Assembly: GCA_900318015.1 (NCBI GenBank)
Contig: ONJB01000001.1
Coordinates: 62,001 to 126,000, forward strand
Source: an uncultured Bacteroidales bacterium
Lineage (GTDB): Bacteria; Bacteroidota; Bacteroidia; Bacteroidales; UBA932
Direction: 5' to 3'
DNA length: 64,000 bases
In this document: positions 1-8,069 of the stretch, one piece after another
Numbering within the stretch: the stretch's first letter is position 1
Layout of the letters: the number at the start of each line of letters is the position of its first letter
Notes under the pieces: model-generated
Database searches by the model: none
The model's input: only the letters and a program-made list of their open reading frames with translations
Told to the model about the DNA's origin: nothing
Translations under genes and position numbers: made by a program

Positions 1-453
1 ACGCCACATCGCATCCGTGACGGCACGGTCGCAGCGGCGGACCGAACCGTCGTCGAACCGAAACCACAGGCCCCTCTCCTGACGGTTGTAAGCCGCAGAG
101 AAGGCTTCGCGGATACCGGTCCCGTCGGAAAGGCGGACGCCCTGCGTCCAGCCTTCGATCATGCGTCCCACGAAATCCGAGGTACGCATCTCCTCAGGCG
201 CGAAATCGACAGTATGGTACTCGACCCTCTTCTTGAATAGACCCATCTCGGGACGGGAGATCCCGTCCAGGTGGGCCGCCACGTCCGAGGGCTCGAACCG
301 GTCGCCCCCGAGTATGATCTCGAAAGCGACATCCCGCGCAAGGCGGTCAACATCGTTCATTTTCATATAATTGCTCCTCTGATATACCGGAAGGTTCTCG
401 AACGCCTCCTCATAGGCGTCCAGGACCTCGTCCAGCCGTCTGTCTCCATCCAT
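1..453 (-). CDS. Hypothetical protein, C-terminus cut by window edge
   Basis: Open frame read by direct translation from an ATG at 453 down to position 1 with no stop, so only the first 151 codons are visible. The protein starts MDGDRRLDEVLDAYEEAF and is acidic and soluble, with no signal peptide or membrane segment. It contains the phrase LSDGTGIREAFSAAYN, which resembles the SDGT phrases of two other unknown proteins in this window (883-2712 and 7336-8058). It follows the gene ending at 465 by 11 bases on the same strand, so it is probably the last visible member of the primase operon. I do not recognise the family. An internal ATG near 366 is a possible alternative start. Confidence 0.6.
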   Translation of the reverse strand, partial: MDGDRRLDEVLDAYEEAFENLPVYQRSNYMKMNDVDRLARDVAFEIILGGDRFEPSDVAAHLDGISRPEMGLFKKRVEYHTVDFAPEEMRTSDFVGRMIEGWTQGVRLSDGTGIREAFSAAYNRQERGLWFRFDDGSVRRCDRAVTDAMWR

Positions 454-464
454 ACCCACCTCCG

Positions 465-836
465 TCAAAGCGCCGGCGAGGCCTTCGCCACCTTCGCAAC
501 GGCCTTCAGGCGGGATTCGACATTGACGATGTTGCGCTCGCGCTCCCTGCGAAGGGAGGCATAACGGGTGACCGCCGCATCCACGGCCGCAAGCGTATCC
601 AGGGGCAAGCCGGACAGCAGCCGCTCCCCGTTCTGGGAGGCGATCGGCTTGCCGGCCTTGGAGGACACCTCGTAGACGAGGTCGCAGCGCTCGGTATCGT
701 ACGATACGGACGAGACAAACACCTCATGACCGCCCATCATAACCCTGGGCCGGTCCTCACCCTCAAAATGCAAAGCCCCCTTCCTGACACGGGAGGCGAT
801 GCCCTTCAAATACTTCTCTCTGTTCGTGACTGCCAT
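465..836 (-). CDS. Hypothetical small protein (123 aa)
   Basis: I start it at the ATG at 836 (MAVTNREKYLKG). The frame stays open further upstream, but that part would overlap the end of the preceding gene at 883 and has a low-complexity Arg/Ser/Pro composition typical of an out-of-frame reading. The protein is basic at the N-terminus, with a predicted beta-rich middle (FEGEDRPRVMMGGHEVFVSSV) and an Arg-rich helical C-terminus (RYASLRRERERNIVNVESRLKAV). It has no signal peptide or membrane segment. It sits between the long membrane-anchored protein at 883-2712 and the partial gene at 1-453, all on the same strand. Family not recognised. Confidence 0.6.
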   Translation of the reverse strand: MAVTNREKYLKGIASRVRKGALHFEGEDRPRVMMGGHEVFVSSVSYDTERCDLVYEVSSKAGKPIASQNGERLLSGLPLDTLAAVDAAVTRYASLRRERERNIVNVESRLKAVAKVAKASPAL

Positions 837-882
837 AGCATATATTGTTTTTTTACGTTCATTCAAACCAAAGCGGCGGACC

Positions 883-2712
883 TCAGCCAATCTTCGGACC
901 GGTGCTACGCTTCTTCTCGGGCTTGGGCCCCTTCGCTTGAGCCTGCTGCATCTGCTGCCCGAGGGTGGGGGAGAGCTTCGGCTTCTGCCCCGCAATAAAG
1001 TCACGCACGGGATCCTCGAAGACGGATTTCCCGCCGTGCGAGTAACTCCGGAAGAAATCCGGATGGACCTGCATGAGCAGGTCCTTCATCTCCGCCTTGG
1101 AGATCTCCCCGCGACGCGAGAAGTCACGGATCTCCTTGTCGGTCATCTTTCGCGTCTCCACCTTCTGTACATCACCCACGCACGAGGTGATGCGCATCTC
1201 CGCCTTCTTGGCGTCGATGGTGATGTTGACGGACTGGATGAGCGCCGCGTCGCGGATCCAGTCGGCGGCCGCCTTGCGGTCCAGGGCGGGCAGGCGTTCG
1301 TCGCCCAGCCGCTCGGCGAGGTCGTTCACGGGAACGCCGTTCACCCTCACCTTGTCGAACGCGACGGAGTCCCTGAGCCTCACCTCGGCATACCCCCTGC
1401 GGCTCACCGCATCCATCAGAAGGGACGCCTCCAGCGTCTCCTTCGTGACGCCCATGGACTCGCAGCGGGCCGCGAACGCGGGAGAGGCGTCACCCTGGAC
1501 GGCGAGCAGCGAACGCACCTCGTCGTCCATGTCGAGCTCGATGACGAAACATCCGTCCTTCGCCGGAGCCTCGCTGTCCAGCACGAGATACGAACCCTTC
1601 GGGATACCGTCCTGGTTGAGCACCTCGGCCATGGAGTCCACGTCCTCGCAGACGAGATACGCATGCAGGGACGAGATGGCCGGATCGTCCTGCGAATACA
1701 GGCGGAGGCTCGAACCGTCATCCATCCGCACATACCTGCCCACATTCTCGGGCGTGCCGTCCGACATGCGAACCCTCTCGGTATCCGAAAGGGTGACGCG
1801 GGAAGCGTCGTCCGCGACGAAACGGTCCCTCGCGCACTCGATGATATCCTCGTCAATGCGAACATTGCCAGGCACCTCGACCTGTCCCGCATAGCGGGAG
1901 ACCTCCTCCTCCGTCACCACCCACTCGCCCGGACGCAGAAGGCCGGGGGAGAAAGGCCCGCCGTTGGAGGAGACCCGGCGCACCCCGTCCACGGTGTCCG
2001 CCACCGAAGTGAAGGAGTTCACGGGAGAATAGAGGTCGTGGTTGTTCCGCAGCTCCTTCAAGGCATCCGCATAGCTCCTCTGTCCGCTCACGACATACTG
2101 TCTCGTGTGGACGAACTCGCGCTGGACCTCATGACGGGACGGAGGGAACGCCTTCTTCGCCAGGTCGTTGATCGTCGCGGCGTTGTACGCCTTCACGACG
2201 AAGGAATCGCCGTCGCGTTCCACCCTTGCCGCTCCGTTGTGCATCTTCGCCTCCCTCTGGACGGCCTCGGCTTTGCCGGCGTCATCCAGCACGAAGGAAT
2301 ACTCCACGTCCTTTCCTTGAGCGCGGGCATGCACGAGTCCCGGGATGCCTGCGCACTCGAACCGGGAAACGGCTCCCATGGAGGGGGAGGACAGCCTCGT
2401 CGCCTTCATGTCGAAGGGAAGCTGGTTGACGTCCCATCCCCGCCGCTCGTCATACTCGACGGCACGGTCCCTCCGGGCCTGGAGGACACGCTCCTGCTCG
2501 CGACGCCGCTCGCGCCGACGCTGGCGCGGGTTTTCACCTTCGCCCTCGGCGACATCCCGAGACCCCCGCCGCATCTCGTCGCGCAGACGGGCGCGGGAAA
2601 CGACATCGACGGCCACAAGGCCGACAAGGACGGGAAAAGAAAACGCAGGCGCGAGGATGACGATCGCCACGGTGGCAAAAGCGAGCAAATTCCTGAGACG
2701 TGACCTCCACAT
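883..2712 (-). CDS. Membrane-anchored protein, mobile-element type, unknown function
   Basis: 609 aa. Residues 8-37 form one strongly hydrophobic stretch, so the protein is probably anchored in the inner membrane by its N-terminus. A highly charged Arg/Glu segment follows at about 45-90 (RRERRREQERVLQARRDR). The rest is soluble, with an SDGTPENVGRYVRMDDGS segment near 320. The C-terminus ends in a Lys/Pro/Gln-rich tail. A motif near 535 (MTDKEIRDFSRRGEISKAEMKDLL) resembles the repeat style of DUF3945-type proteins carried by Bacteroidetes conjugative elements; this is a recollection, not a search. It lies 80 bases downstream of the 496-aa gene in the same operon. No enzymatic motif was seen. 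Confidence 0.65.
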   Translation of the reverse strand: MWRSRLRNLLAFATVAIVILAPAFSFPVLVGLVAVDVVSRARLRDEMRRGSRDVAEGEGENPRQRRRERRREQERVLQARRDRAVEYDERRGWDVNQLPFDMKATRLSSPSMGAVSRFECAGIPGLVHARAQGKDVEYSFVLDDAGKAEAVQREAKMHNGAARVERDGDSFVVKAYNAATINDLAKKAFPPSRHEVQREFVHTRQYVVSGQRSYADALKELRNNHDLYSPVNSFTSVADTVDGVRRVSSNGGPFSPGLLRPGEWVVTEEEVSRYAGQVEVPGNVRIDEDIIECARDRFVADDASRVTLSDTERVRMSDGTPENVGRYVRMDDGSSLRLYSQDDPAISSLHAYLVCEDVDSMAEVLNQDGIPKGSYLVLDSEAPAKDGCFVIELDMDDEVRSLLAVQGDASPAFAARCESMGVTKETLEASLLMDAVSRRGYAEVRLRDSVAFDKVRVNGVPVNDLAERLGDERLPALDRKAAADWIRDAALIQSVNITIDAKKAEMRITSCVGDVQKVETRKMTDKEIRDFSRRGEISKAEMKDLLMQVHPDFFRSYSHGGKSVFEDPVRDFIAGQKPKLSPTLGQQMQQAQAKGPKPEKKRSTGPKIG

Positions 2713-2792
2713 ATCTGAAAAGGATTAAGGTTTCGCAATAAAATAGTACAGGGCGGGGGAGGGTCGAGCCCTCCCCGCACCCGGAAACAACA

Positions 2793-4283
2793 TCAAAGGC
2801 CCAGGCCGAAGGTCTGCTTGCGGCGGGTGGCCTGCTTGGGCTTCATCTTCTCCATGAGAGCCTTGGACGTGGAAGGCGTGAAGGCCTTCGCGAAGCCGGC
2901 GCTGCGGTTGTCGGAGACCACCACGGCATCGTAAACGACGTCCTTGTTCGCCTTGTAGTCGTGGCCGGTGACCCCCTTCACTACGGCGGGCTTGCCCCGG
3001 AGGAAATTCTCCTCGTCCTGCTTCGACGCGAAGTCGTGCGGCTTGGAGTCGTTGCCGTCGAGATACACCTTTCCGTCCTTCACGCGGGAACTGTAGACCT
3101 CGGGATGAGTCAGCTCGACGGTCTGGCCGTCCTTCATCTTGTAGGTGGCCTTCGTGCCGTCGGGGTTGAGGTCGGGCACCTGGCGCATCTCCGTGAAATG
3201 CAGGTTCCCGTTCACGACGGTCACCTGGTAGTCGCGGGCCTCGCGGCGGTCCTCCCAGCTCTTCTTCTTCGCGTCATAGCTGCGGAAATGCACATAGCCC
3301 TTCACGGGCTCCATGGCCATGCCGTAGTTGACGAGGTTCTCGCCGGCAGTGGAAAGCAGCGGACGGTTGTTCACATCCGTGATCACCTTGCCCTTCGAAT
3401 CGCGGCGATAGAAGTCGAGATCGACGACCGTGCGGACCACCTTGTCCGTCTTCGAATCCTTGGCGAACACCTCCTGGTGACGCGCCGTCTCAAGGTCGAT
3501 GACCGTAGACTTGGTGATATCCTCGGGGTAGGCGGACTGGAACCGAGCCACGGCCTTGCCGTCGGCATCGGTGGACAGCTTCGCCTCGCCGGAGACGCGG
3601 ACCAGACCGACGCCGGTGTTCACGGCACCATAGACAGGGAAAGCCCGTCCAGCGGCCATGTCCTCCTTCTCCTCGCGGGAGACCGCGTTCAGGCCGCCGT
3701 AGAGGCGGTCCCGGCTGACTCCCACGCCCTCGAGGGCCATGAGCTGGGACTCGGTGAACTCCGGTCCCTTCTGTTTCTCGCCGTCCACGGTCGCCTTCGG
3801 CGCCTCGCGGGGCGTCTCGAAGCCTTCGGCCTTCTCGAGAAGCGGAAGCGGCGGGATGTTCGTGAACCCGACGCGCCCCTCCTTGCCGATCGGCACCCAT
3901 TTCCCGTCTTTGCGCGGGAAAGCAAGACGGATACTGGTGTTCACCTTGATCTTCGGCATCTCGACCGCCTTCTTCGCGGACCGGTCGTAAGCAAGGGGAG
4001 TGACGACGATGTCCAGGGGCTTCGTGACCTTGCCCTGATGGATGTCATAGAGCGTGCTGGTGTCGACCTGACGGGAATTGTTCACGTCAAGGCCGAGGTT
4101 GTCCTTCAGCCAAGAGGCGGCTTCGGGGTGCATGGCCGCGAGGACCTTCTGGCGGGCCTCCGCGTCGCGGGTCGCGGCGCTGCGGCCCTGCGCCTGCTGC
4201 GGAGCCTGTACGGCGGGTTCCTGGGCGGGAGACTGACTCTTCGTCTCGGCAGGTTTCCTGGGAATTACTTTTTTCGGTGGCAT
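2793..4283 (-). CDS. DUF3945/DUF4099-like mobile-element protein
   Basis: 496 aa, with a disordered basic N-terminus rich in Pro, Gln and Ala (about 1-45) and a soluble body. One segment (FTESQLMALEGVGVSRDRLYGGLNAVSREEKEDMAAGRAF, about 175-215) reads like the DUF3945 style found in Bacteroidetes mobile elements. Further regions repeat short beta-rich blocks (KVTKPLDIVVTPL, FHFRSYDAKKKSWEDR type). There is no signal peptide, membrane segment or catalytic motif. The gene lies 20 bases downstream of the primase-like gene and shares its direction, so it may act with it in plasmid DNA processing; that is inference. Assignment to the family is by memory of sequence style only. Confidence 0.6.
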   Translation of the reverse strand: MPPKKVIPRKPAETKSQSPAQEPAVQAPQQAQGRSAATRDAEARQKVLAAMHPEAASWLKDNLGLDVNNSRQVDTSTLYDIHQGKVTKPLDIVVTPLAYDRSAKKAVEMPKIKVNTSIRLAFPRKDGKWVPIGKEGRVGFTNIPPLPLLEKAEGFETPREAPKATVDGEKQKGPEFTESQLMALEGVGVSRDRLYGGLNAVSREEKEDMAAGRAFPVYGAVNTGVGLVRVSGEAKLSTDADGKAVARFQSAYPEDITKSTVIDLETARHQEVFAKDSKTDKVVRTVVDLDFYRRDSKGKVITDVNNRPLLSTAGENLVNYGMAMEPVKGYVHFRSYDAKKKSWEDRREARDYQVTVVNGNLHFTEMRQVPDLNPDGTKATYKMKDGQTVELTHPEVYSSRVKDGKVYLDGNDSKPHDFASKQDEENFLRGKPAVVKGVTGHDYKANKDVVYDAVVVSDNRSAGFAKAFTPSTSKALMEKMKPKQATRRKQTFGLGL

Positions 4284-4303
4284 AACGAATTGAATTAAAA
4301 TGG

Positions 4304-5740
4304 TTAAAAAGTTATCTGTGACTTGCGCCCACGGCGCCGACGGCTATCATTCACCTCCGGTGCGGGCTTTTTTTTTTCATCATCAACTCCCGTGACAACA
4401 GGGGAAGCCGCCTGCCGCAGGCCCTTGCTCGCAACCAGGTAGTCGTTCACGTCCTTGTGAGGGAAAAAGAACCCGCTGTGCGACCGCACGGAACAGGCCA
4501 CCCCGCAGCGGGAAGCGTACATGGAAACGGTCTCCTCCATCTGGTTGAAAGCCTTCTGGCCCGCCGACGAACGGAGGTCGTTGTCCAGGAAGGACCTCAC
4601 CTCGGCGTGCATGGCGAGGAAGGGGACCGCCCAAGAGATGTGCGAGACGGAATTGAGGACAACAAGGTCTCCCCCGGGGAAGGGGCCGCGTCCGGACAGC
4701 CGCTCTATCTCGATGACCGACAGGGCGTCGAACATACCCTCCACGACCGTCACCACGGGATGTACGGGGCCGTTGAGCGCATTGAGGACGGCCACGCAGG
4801 CGCGCATGTCCCGCCCCTCGATCCTGCGGCCCGCCCACGTCTCCAGCAGGGGAGCCGCGAAACGCACTGCCCAGGGCTTAACGCCGGCGAACCCCTGCGA
4901 AGGGTTCACATACAGCGTGGAGGAGCCTTCGTCGTAACGGAGCCCGGCCACCCTGGAGTCACCCCGGCCCACGAAACGCACAACAGGTGCGGGCGGAAAA
5001 CCGCCGGCGAGGATGGTGGAGAAGAAAGCCCTGTCGCAGCCCTTGAACCCTTTCCGTCCGCCCTGGTCGGGAACGCGAAGGGAATACCCGCCGATATCGT
5101 TCGGAATCGCCACGGCGGCGCTCCTGCCGTCGGAAATCTCCGGAACCCCGTCCGCACCGGTAATCGGGATGCCGGTGACAGGATCCATCCTGACCGTCCC
5201 CTTGACGTTGGTGTTCTCAAAGACGACGGCCCGGCAGTAGCGGGCGCCCACCTCGTCGGAAATGCCCCGCGAACGCACGTAATCCACAAGCCCCGGAGCC
5301 GCCTCGCGGGAGTACAGCGGTACGTCCGAGACGATCCTCAGCACCGGATCCTCCTCCTTGACGGGCGCCGGGGAGGCGGGGGCCTGACGACACGGACGGG
5401 AAGGAGCCTGAACGGCCCCGCCCTCCACGAACGCCGAACGGCCGAGCAGCATACCCGAGAGACGGTCAACCGCCTCGGCATATCCGAGCTCGGGATAGAC
5501 CTTGCGGAAAAAGTCGATGTTGTCGCCACTCTCCCCGGTGGCCCAGTCCTTCCATCTTGAAAGGCCGTAACGGTCCCTGAAGCAGGAGAAGGAAGCGTTC
5601 CGCTCGCCCCGGAGGGGATTGCACAGCACCCTGCCCCTCACCCTGACATCGGGAAAGAGCAGACGGACAAGGTCCACCGTCGGGTAACGGAGGAGCGTGT
5701 CCTTGACGTATTCGTCGAGCTGCCTGGTCTCGGAAGGCAT
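4304..5740 (-). CDS. Primase-like protein with CHC2-type and TOPRIM domains
   Basis: 478 aa from the ATG at 5740 (MPSETRQLDEYVKDTLLRYP). The frame continues upstream but without family-like sequence. Residues 20-85 match the CHC2-type N-terminus of Bacteroidetes element primases (VRVRGRVLCNPLRGERNASF, then SCFRDRYGLSRWKDWATGESGDNIDFFRKVY). Only part of the zinc ligand set is obvious. The C-terminal half carries a Toprim_2-type fold: VVTVVEGMFDALSVIE (the acidic Glu), DLVVLNSVSH, VRSFLDND (the acidic pair) and HKDVNDYL. The protein would synthesise primers on single-stranded DNA during plasmid replication or after transfer. It heads a minus-strand operon of five visible genes. The DnaB-like helicase partner is not in the window. 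Moderately sure of the family, less of the exact biochemical role. Confidence 0.75.
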   Translation of the reverse strand: MPSETRQLDEYVKDTLLRYPTVDLVRLLFPDVRVRGRVLCNPLRGERNASFSCFRDRYGLSRWKDWATGESGDNIDFFRKVYPELGYAEAVDRLSGMLLGRSAFVEGGAVQAPSRPCRQAPASPAPVKEEDPVLRIVSDVPLYSREAAPGLVDYVRSRGISDEVGARYCRAVVFENTNVKGTVRMDPVTGIPITGADGVPEISDGRSAAVAIPNDIGGYSLRVPDQGGRKGFKGCDRAFFSTILAGGFPPAPVVRFVGRGDSRVAGLRYDEGSSTLYVNPSQGFAGVKPWAVRFAAPLLETWAGRRIEGRDMRACVAVLNALNGPVHPVVTVVEGMFDALSVIEIERLSGRGPFPGGDLVVLNSVSHISWAVPFLAMHAEVRSFLDNDLRSSAGQKAFNQMEETVSMYASRCGVACSVRSHSGFFFPHKDVNDYLVASKGLRQAASPVVTGVDDEKKKPAPEVNDSRRRRGRKSQITF

Positions 5741-5832
5741 GTCGCTGCGCTGATAAACAAAACGGCATTCCCAGGCGGTCAGAATGGCCCGGTACAACAA
5801 GATCAAAAGGAGAAACGAAATCTCCCAAAACC

Positions 5833-5864
5833 TTTGTTTAACAGGAAAATTCTCTTTAATTTTG
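5833..5864 (+). promoter_or_regulatory. Bacteroidetes-type promoter for the tandem-HTH gene
   Basis: TTTG at 5833-5836, a 20-base spacer, then TAATTTTG at 5857-5864. This exactly matches the Bacteroidetes housekeeping consensus (TTTG ... TAnnTTTG). Transcription would begin near 5871 and give a leader of about 160 bases before the ATG at 6030. The last bases of the spacer and the -7 box (TCTCTTTAATTTTG) are the same as in the tra promoter at 35579-35609, read on the other strand. Confidence 0.7.
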
Positions 5865-6029
5865 TCGTATATTCTTGATAATCATAGAATTACGTCTTTC
5901 GTAAAACAAAGAGAAATTCTTTGGCTAAAAAGAATTATCCCGGCTTTCAAAGGTTTCTTTGCAAAAATAAAAATAATTTTGTACAAAGTAAAACCCGGGG
6001 CGAACGGAGAAGACGCAAATTATACAAAA

Positions 6030-6671
6030 ATGCAGGACAAAAAGAAGAAGGACCCCGAGAAAGTTCGGGAGTACCAGGAGACGAAGCGCCAGACCGAAAG
6101 GCGCAAGCGCGAACAGCGCCGCCTCGAGGAGGCCGCCGGCAAGACGGACGAGCGCCGTCTCGCCTTCCTCGTGAACATATACCGAAGCCTCGGATACACC
6201 CAGCAGTCCTTCGCCGCCGCCTGCGGCGTCAGCCCCCAGCTGCTGAACTGGTACACATCCGTCACCGACGACTGCCAGCTGTCGCGCCTGGGACAGATGC
6301 TCTCGTCCATAGGCCTCAACTTCGGCGTGAAACTCGAAGGAGGCACTGACCGGGGGATACCCACCGAAGGCGTCGGAAACGGCGTCAAATACCGCATAGA
6401 GGGCTCCCTCTCAGGAATGAAGCAGGGAACCACGCTCCCGCAGTACATAGTCGACTGCCAGCCGGGAGCCAGGCTGCATTTCCTCAAGAGGTTCATCGAA
6501 GAGAGGCACGAGTCGGCGGCCGAATTCGCAAGGACCGTCGGGATCGACCTCACGTCACTGAGATACTACTTCGTCCACGACGACATGAAGGTGAGCGCCC
6601 TGTACAAGATGGCGCAGGCCACCGGAGCTGAAATCGTATGGGTGATCCGCGGCGAGGACACGGAGAAATAA
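6030..6671 (+). CDS. Tandem helix-turn-helix DNA-binding protein
   Basis: 213 aa, starting MQDKKKKDPEKVREYQETKRQ with a long, highly charged, probably coiled-coil N-terminus (1-45). Two similar XRE-like units follow: about 48-110 (FLVNIYRSLGYTQQSFAAACGVSPQLLNWY ... LGQMLSSIGLNFGVKL) and about 150-210 (FLKRFIEERHESAAEFARTVGIDLTSLRYY ... LYKMAQATGAEIVWVI). Each has the same spacing of helix, turn, Tyr, a leucine helix and a terminal beta strand, which suggests an internal duplication. It is divergent from the primase operon, so a role as regulator of one or both directions is likely but inferred. The ATG at 6030 is chosen because upstream codons are AT-rich, non-protein-like sequence containing the promoter. 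Confidence 0.75.
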   Translation: MQDKKKKDPEKVREYQETKRQTERRKREQRRLEEAAGKTDERRLAFLVNIYRSLGYTQQSFAAACGVSPQLLNWYTSVTDDCQLSRLGQMLSSIGLNFGVKLEGGTDRGIPTEGVGNGVKYRIEGSLSGMKQGTTLPQYIVDCQPGARLHFLKRFIEERHESAAEFARTVGIDLTSLRYYFVHDDMKVSALYKMAQATGAEIVWVIRGEDTEK

Positions 6672-6695
6672 CCGGGAACCGAGATTCCCAGGTAG

Positions 6696-6725
6696 CCCGT
6701 CGGACAAGCTGCGCCGGCGGGTTTT
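6696..6725 (+). terminator. Hairpin terminator after tandem-HTH gene
   Basis: An inverted repeat, CCCGTCGG ... CCGGCGGG, is followed by TTTTCT, 25 bases past the stop at 6671. One GT wobble pair is present. It fits a Rho-independent terminator for the plus-strand gene. Confidence 0.55.
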
Positions 6726-6962
6726 CTGCATCAAAACGACCCGAAATGAGGCAGAAAAAAGAAAATGAGGCAGAAAAACCTCGCCTCCAGAGGCCAATGA
6801 AACACCTCTCCCCCATCGTCGCGAATTTGTTACACAATTTACGTTATGTAAAGTAAACGATAAAAATATAATCCCCCACGATATAATATTACTGCCTTTC
6901 AATAAATAAAAAACAAACACCACAACGCGCTGTAAGCGCGATTATGTTCCGAAAAAAAGATT
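6726..6962. repeat. Intergenic region with 16-bp direct repeat and GC palindrome
   Basis: No gene was seen between 6672 and 6974. The region holds a direct repeat, AAATGAGGCAGAAAAA, at 6744-6759 and 6763-6778 (one helix-and-a-half apart, 19-base period). A short perfect hairpin, CGCGCT-GTA-AGCGCG, lies at 6926-6940, immediately upstream of the promoter box for the gene at 6975. The stretch between them is AT-rich. The palindrome is well placed to be an operator. Confidence 0.5.
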
Positions 6963-6970
6963 TACCTTTG
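6963..6970 (+). promoter_or_regulatory. Putative -7 box, possibly leaderless start
   Basis: TACCTTTG matches the Bacteroidetes TAnnTTTG box. The -33 element is poor (ATTA/GATT region). The ATG at 6975 is only four bases past the box, so if the box is real the transcript would begin at or next to the start codon. Confidence 0.4.
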
Positions 6971-6974
6971 CACC

Positions 6975-7280
6975 ATGACTAACGTGGACATCATATCGAA
7001 CTTCATGCGGCGCCTCGAGCTCTGGATCTACGACAACATCGGAGACGGAGACGGGACGGACCACATCCGCTCAATCTGGAAGGACGACCCGCACATGGCC
7101 GCCCACCTGACCGACAAATGGAACGGCTACGTCCGGAAGGCCCGGAGCGCCGCCGGTACGGACGCGGACGAGCACGCCGTGCAGACGCTGGCGCTCATGG
7201 AATTCCTGGTGTCGCTCGATGAAAACAACCACAGGACCTTCATCAACTACATCGCCGAAAACGGACGGCCCATGTACTGA
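6975..7280 (+). CDS. Hypothetical small protein (101 aa)
   Basis: Begins MTNVDIISNFMRRLELWIYDN and ends TFINYIAENGRPMY. It is acidic, helical and soluble, with no signal peptide. Third-position GC is high, as in neighbouring real genes, which supports coding. It has no operon partner on its strand; the next genes are convergent. A TAnnTTTG box lies just before the ATG. Family not recognised. Confidence 0.65.
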   Translation: MTNVDIISNFMRRLELWIYDNIGDGDGTDHIRSIWKDDPHMAAHLTDKWNGYVRKARSAAGTDADEHAVQTLALMEFLVSLDENNHRTFINYIAENGRPMY

Positions 7281-7335
7281 CCGCCCGTCATCAACGGGTA
7301 CCCCGCCTCAACGGGCGGAACGATTTCCCGGAACG

Positions 7336-8058
7336 TCAAAGGCCCGGAGTACGGGGCTTCCTCTCCTTCCCGCCGGCCTTCAGGGCCGCCCTGACGGCCA
7401 GGGTGTGACGGAGGTCGCCGACCACCTTCATGAGCTCCGCGGACTTCATACGGTCAAGGGAGACGGCCTCCCCGTCGCTGGCGCGCAGCGCGTACACGTT
7501 CGTGCAGTCCTTGAAGTCCATGTACCGGAGGCCGGAATAGACGGATTCGCAGCTACCCCTGGCGAAATCCAGCGCCCGGGACCAGGTCACCGTTCCTGCG
7601 AAATCCTCCGCGTAGCGGCCGGTCACCACCTCGTCCGTGGGAGAGGCGTCATCGTAGGCCCTGTGGATCTCGGCGTGGAGCGGGCGGCAGGCCGCGATCT
7701 CCCGGAAGCGCTCCTCGAGGAAGGCGTCTGCGTGCCTCACCACGCCGAGGCGGTCCGACATCGACGGCAGCTCCAGGAGAGTGAAGGCGCGGCCGTCGGA
7801 TGCCACGCAGAGCGGGTCGGTGCCGTAGTCGCGCTCGTTCGGGAAGACGATCGAGCGGACGAGCGTCCCGTCGGACATCCTGAAGGGGTCCTCCTTGAAG
7901 TCGGCCTCCGTATGGACGGAGAAAGACCTCTCTTCGGCGGGCCGAATGAGCGGATGGGAAATGTCGGCGTACGTAACGCTCGAACGGGAGCGGATCCTCT
8001 CGAGGGCCTCCCGCTCCTCCCTGACGCGGGCTGCCGCGTCCTTGAGATTTACTGCCAT
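7336..8058 (-). CDS. Hypothetical protein (240 aa)
   Basis: Starts MAVNLKDAAARVREEREALERI with a charged helical N-terminus. Later it has a segment, FRMSDGTLVRSIVFPNERDYGTDPLCVASDGRAFTLLEL, with two SDG turns like those in the unknown proteins at 883-2712 and 1-453. That hints at a shared element-specific module. It ends in a basic tail (GGKERKPRTPGL). No signal peptide, membrane segment or known catalytic motif. It lies 11 bases downstream of the gene ending at 8070 and is probably cotranscribed with it. Confidence 0.6.
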   Translation of the reverse strand: MAVNLKDAAARVREEREALERIRSRSSVTYADISHPLIRPAEERSFSVHTEADFKEDPFRMSDGTLVRSIVFPNERDYGTDPLCVASDGRAFTLLELPSMSDRLGVVRHADAFLEERFREIAACRPLHAEIHRAYDDASPTDEVVTGRYAEDFAGTVTWSRALDFARGSCESVYSGLRYMDFKDCTNVYALRASDGEAVSLDRMKSAELMKVVGDLRHTLAVRAALKAGGKERKPRTPGL

Positions 8059-8069
8059 AACCTATGAGT

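Noticed and set aside
799..2703. Long plus-strand open frame (634 codons) opposite the membrane-anchored protein
   Set aside because: Rich in His, Arg, Leu and Val without any domain pattern, which is typical of the antisense frame of a GC-rich gene; the minus-strand frame has a membrane segment and sensible operon context.
5958..5981. Second promoter (TTTG ... TAATTTTG) at 5958-5981 for the tandem-HTH gene
   Set aside because: The boxes are only 12 bases apart, against the usual 19-21; the upstream pair at 5833-5864 has proper spacing.
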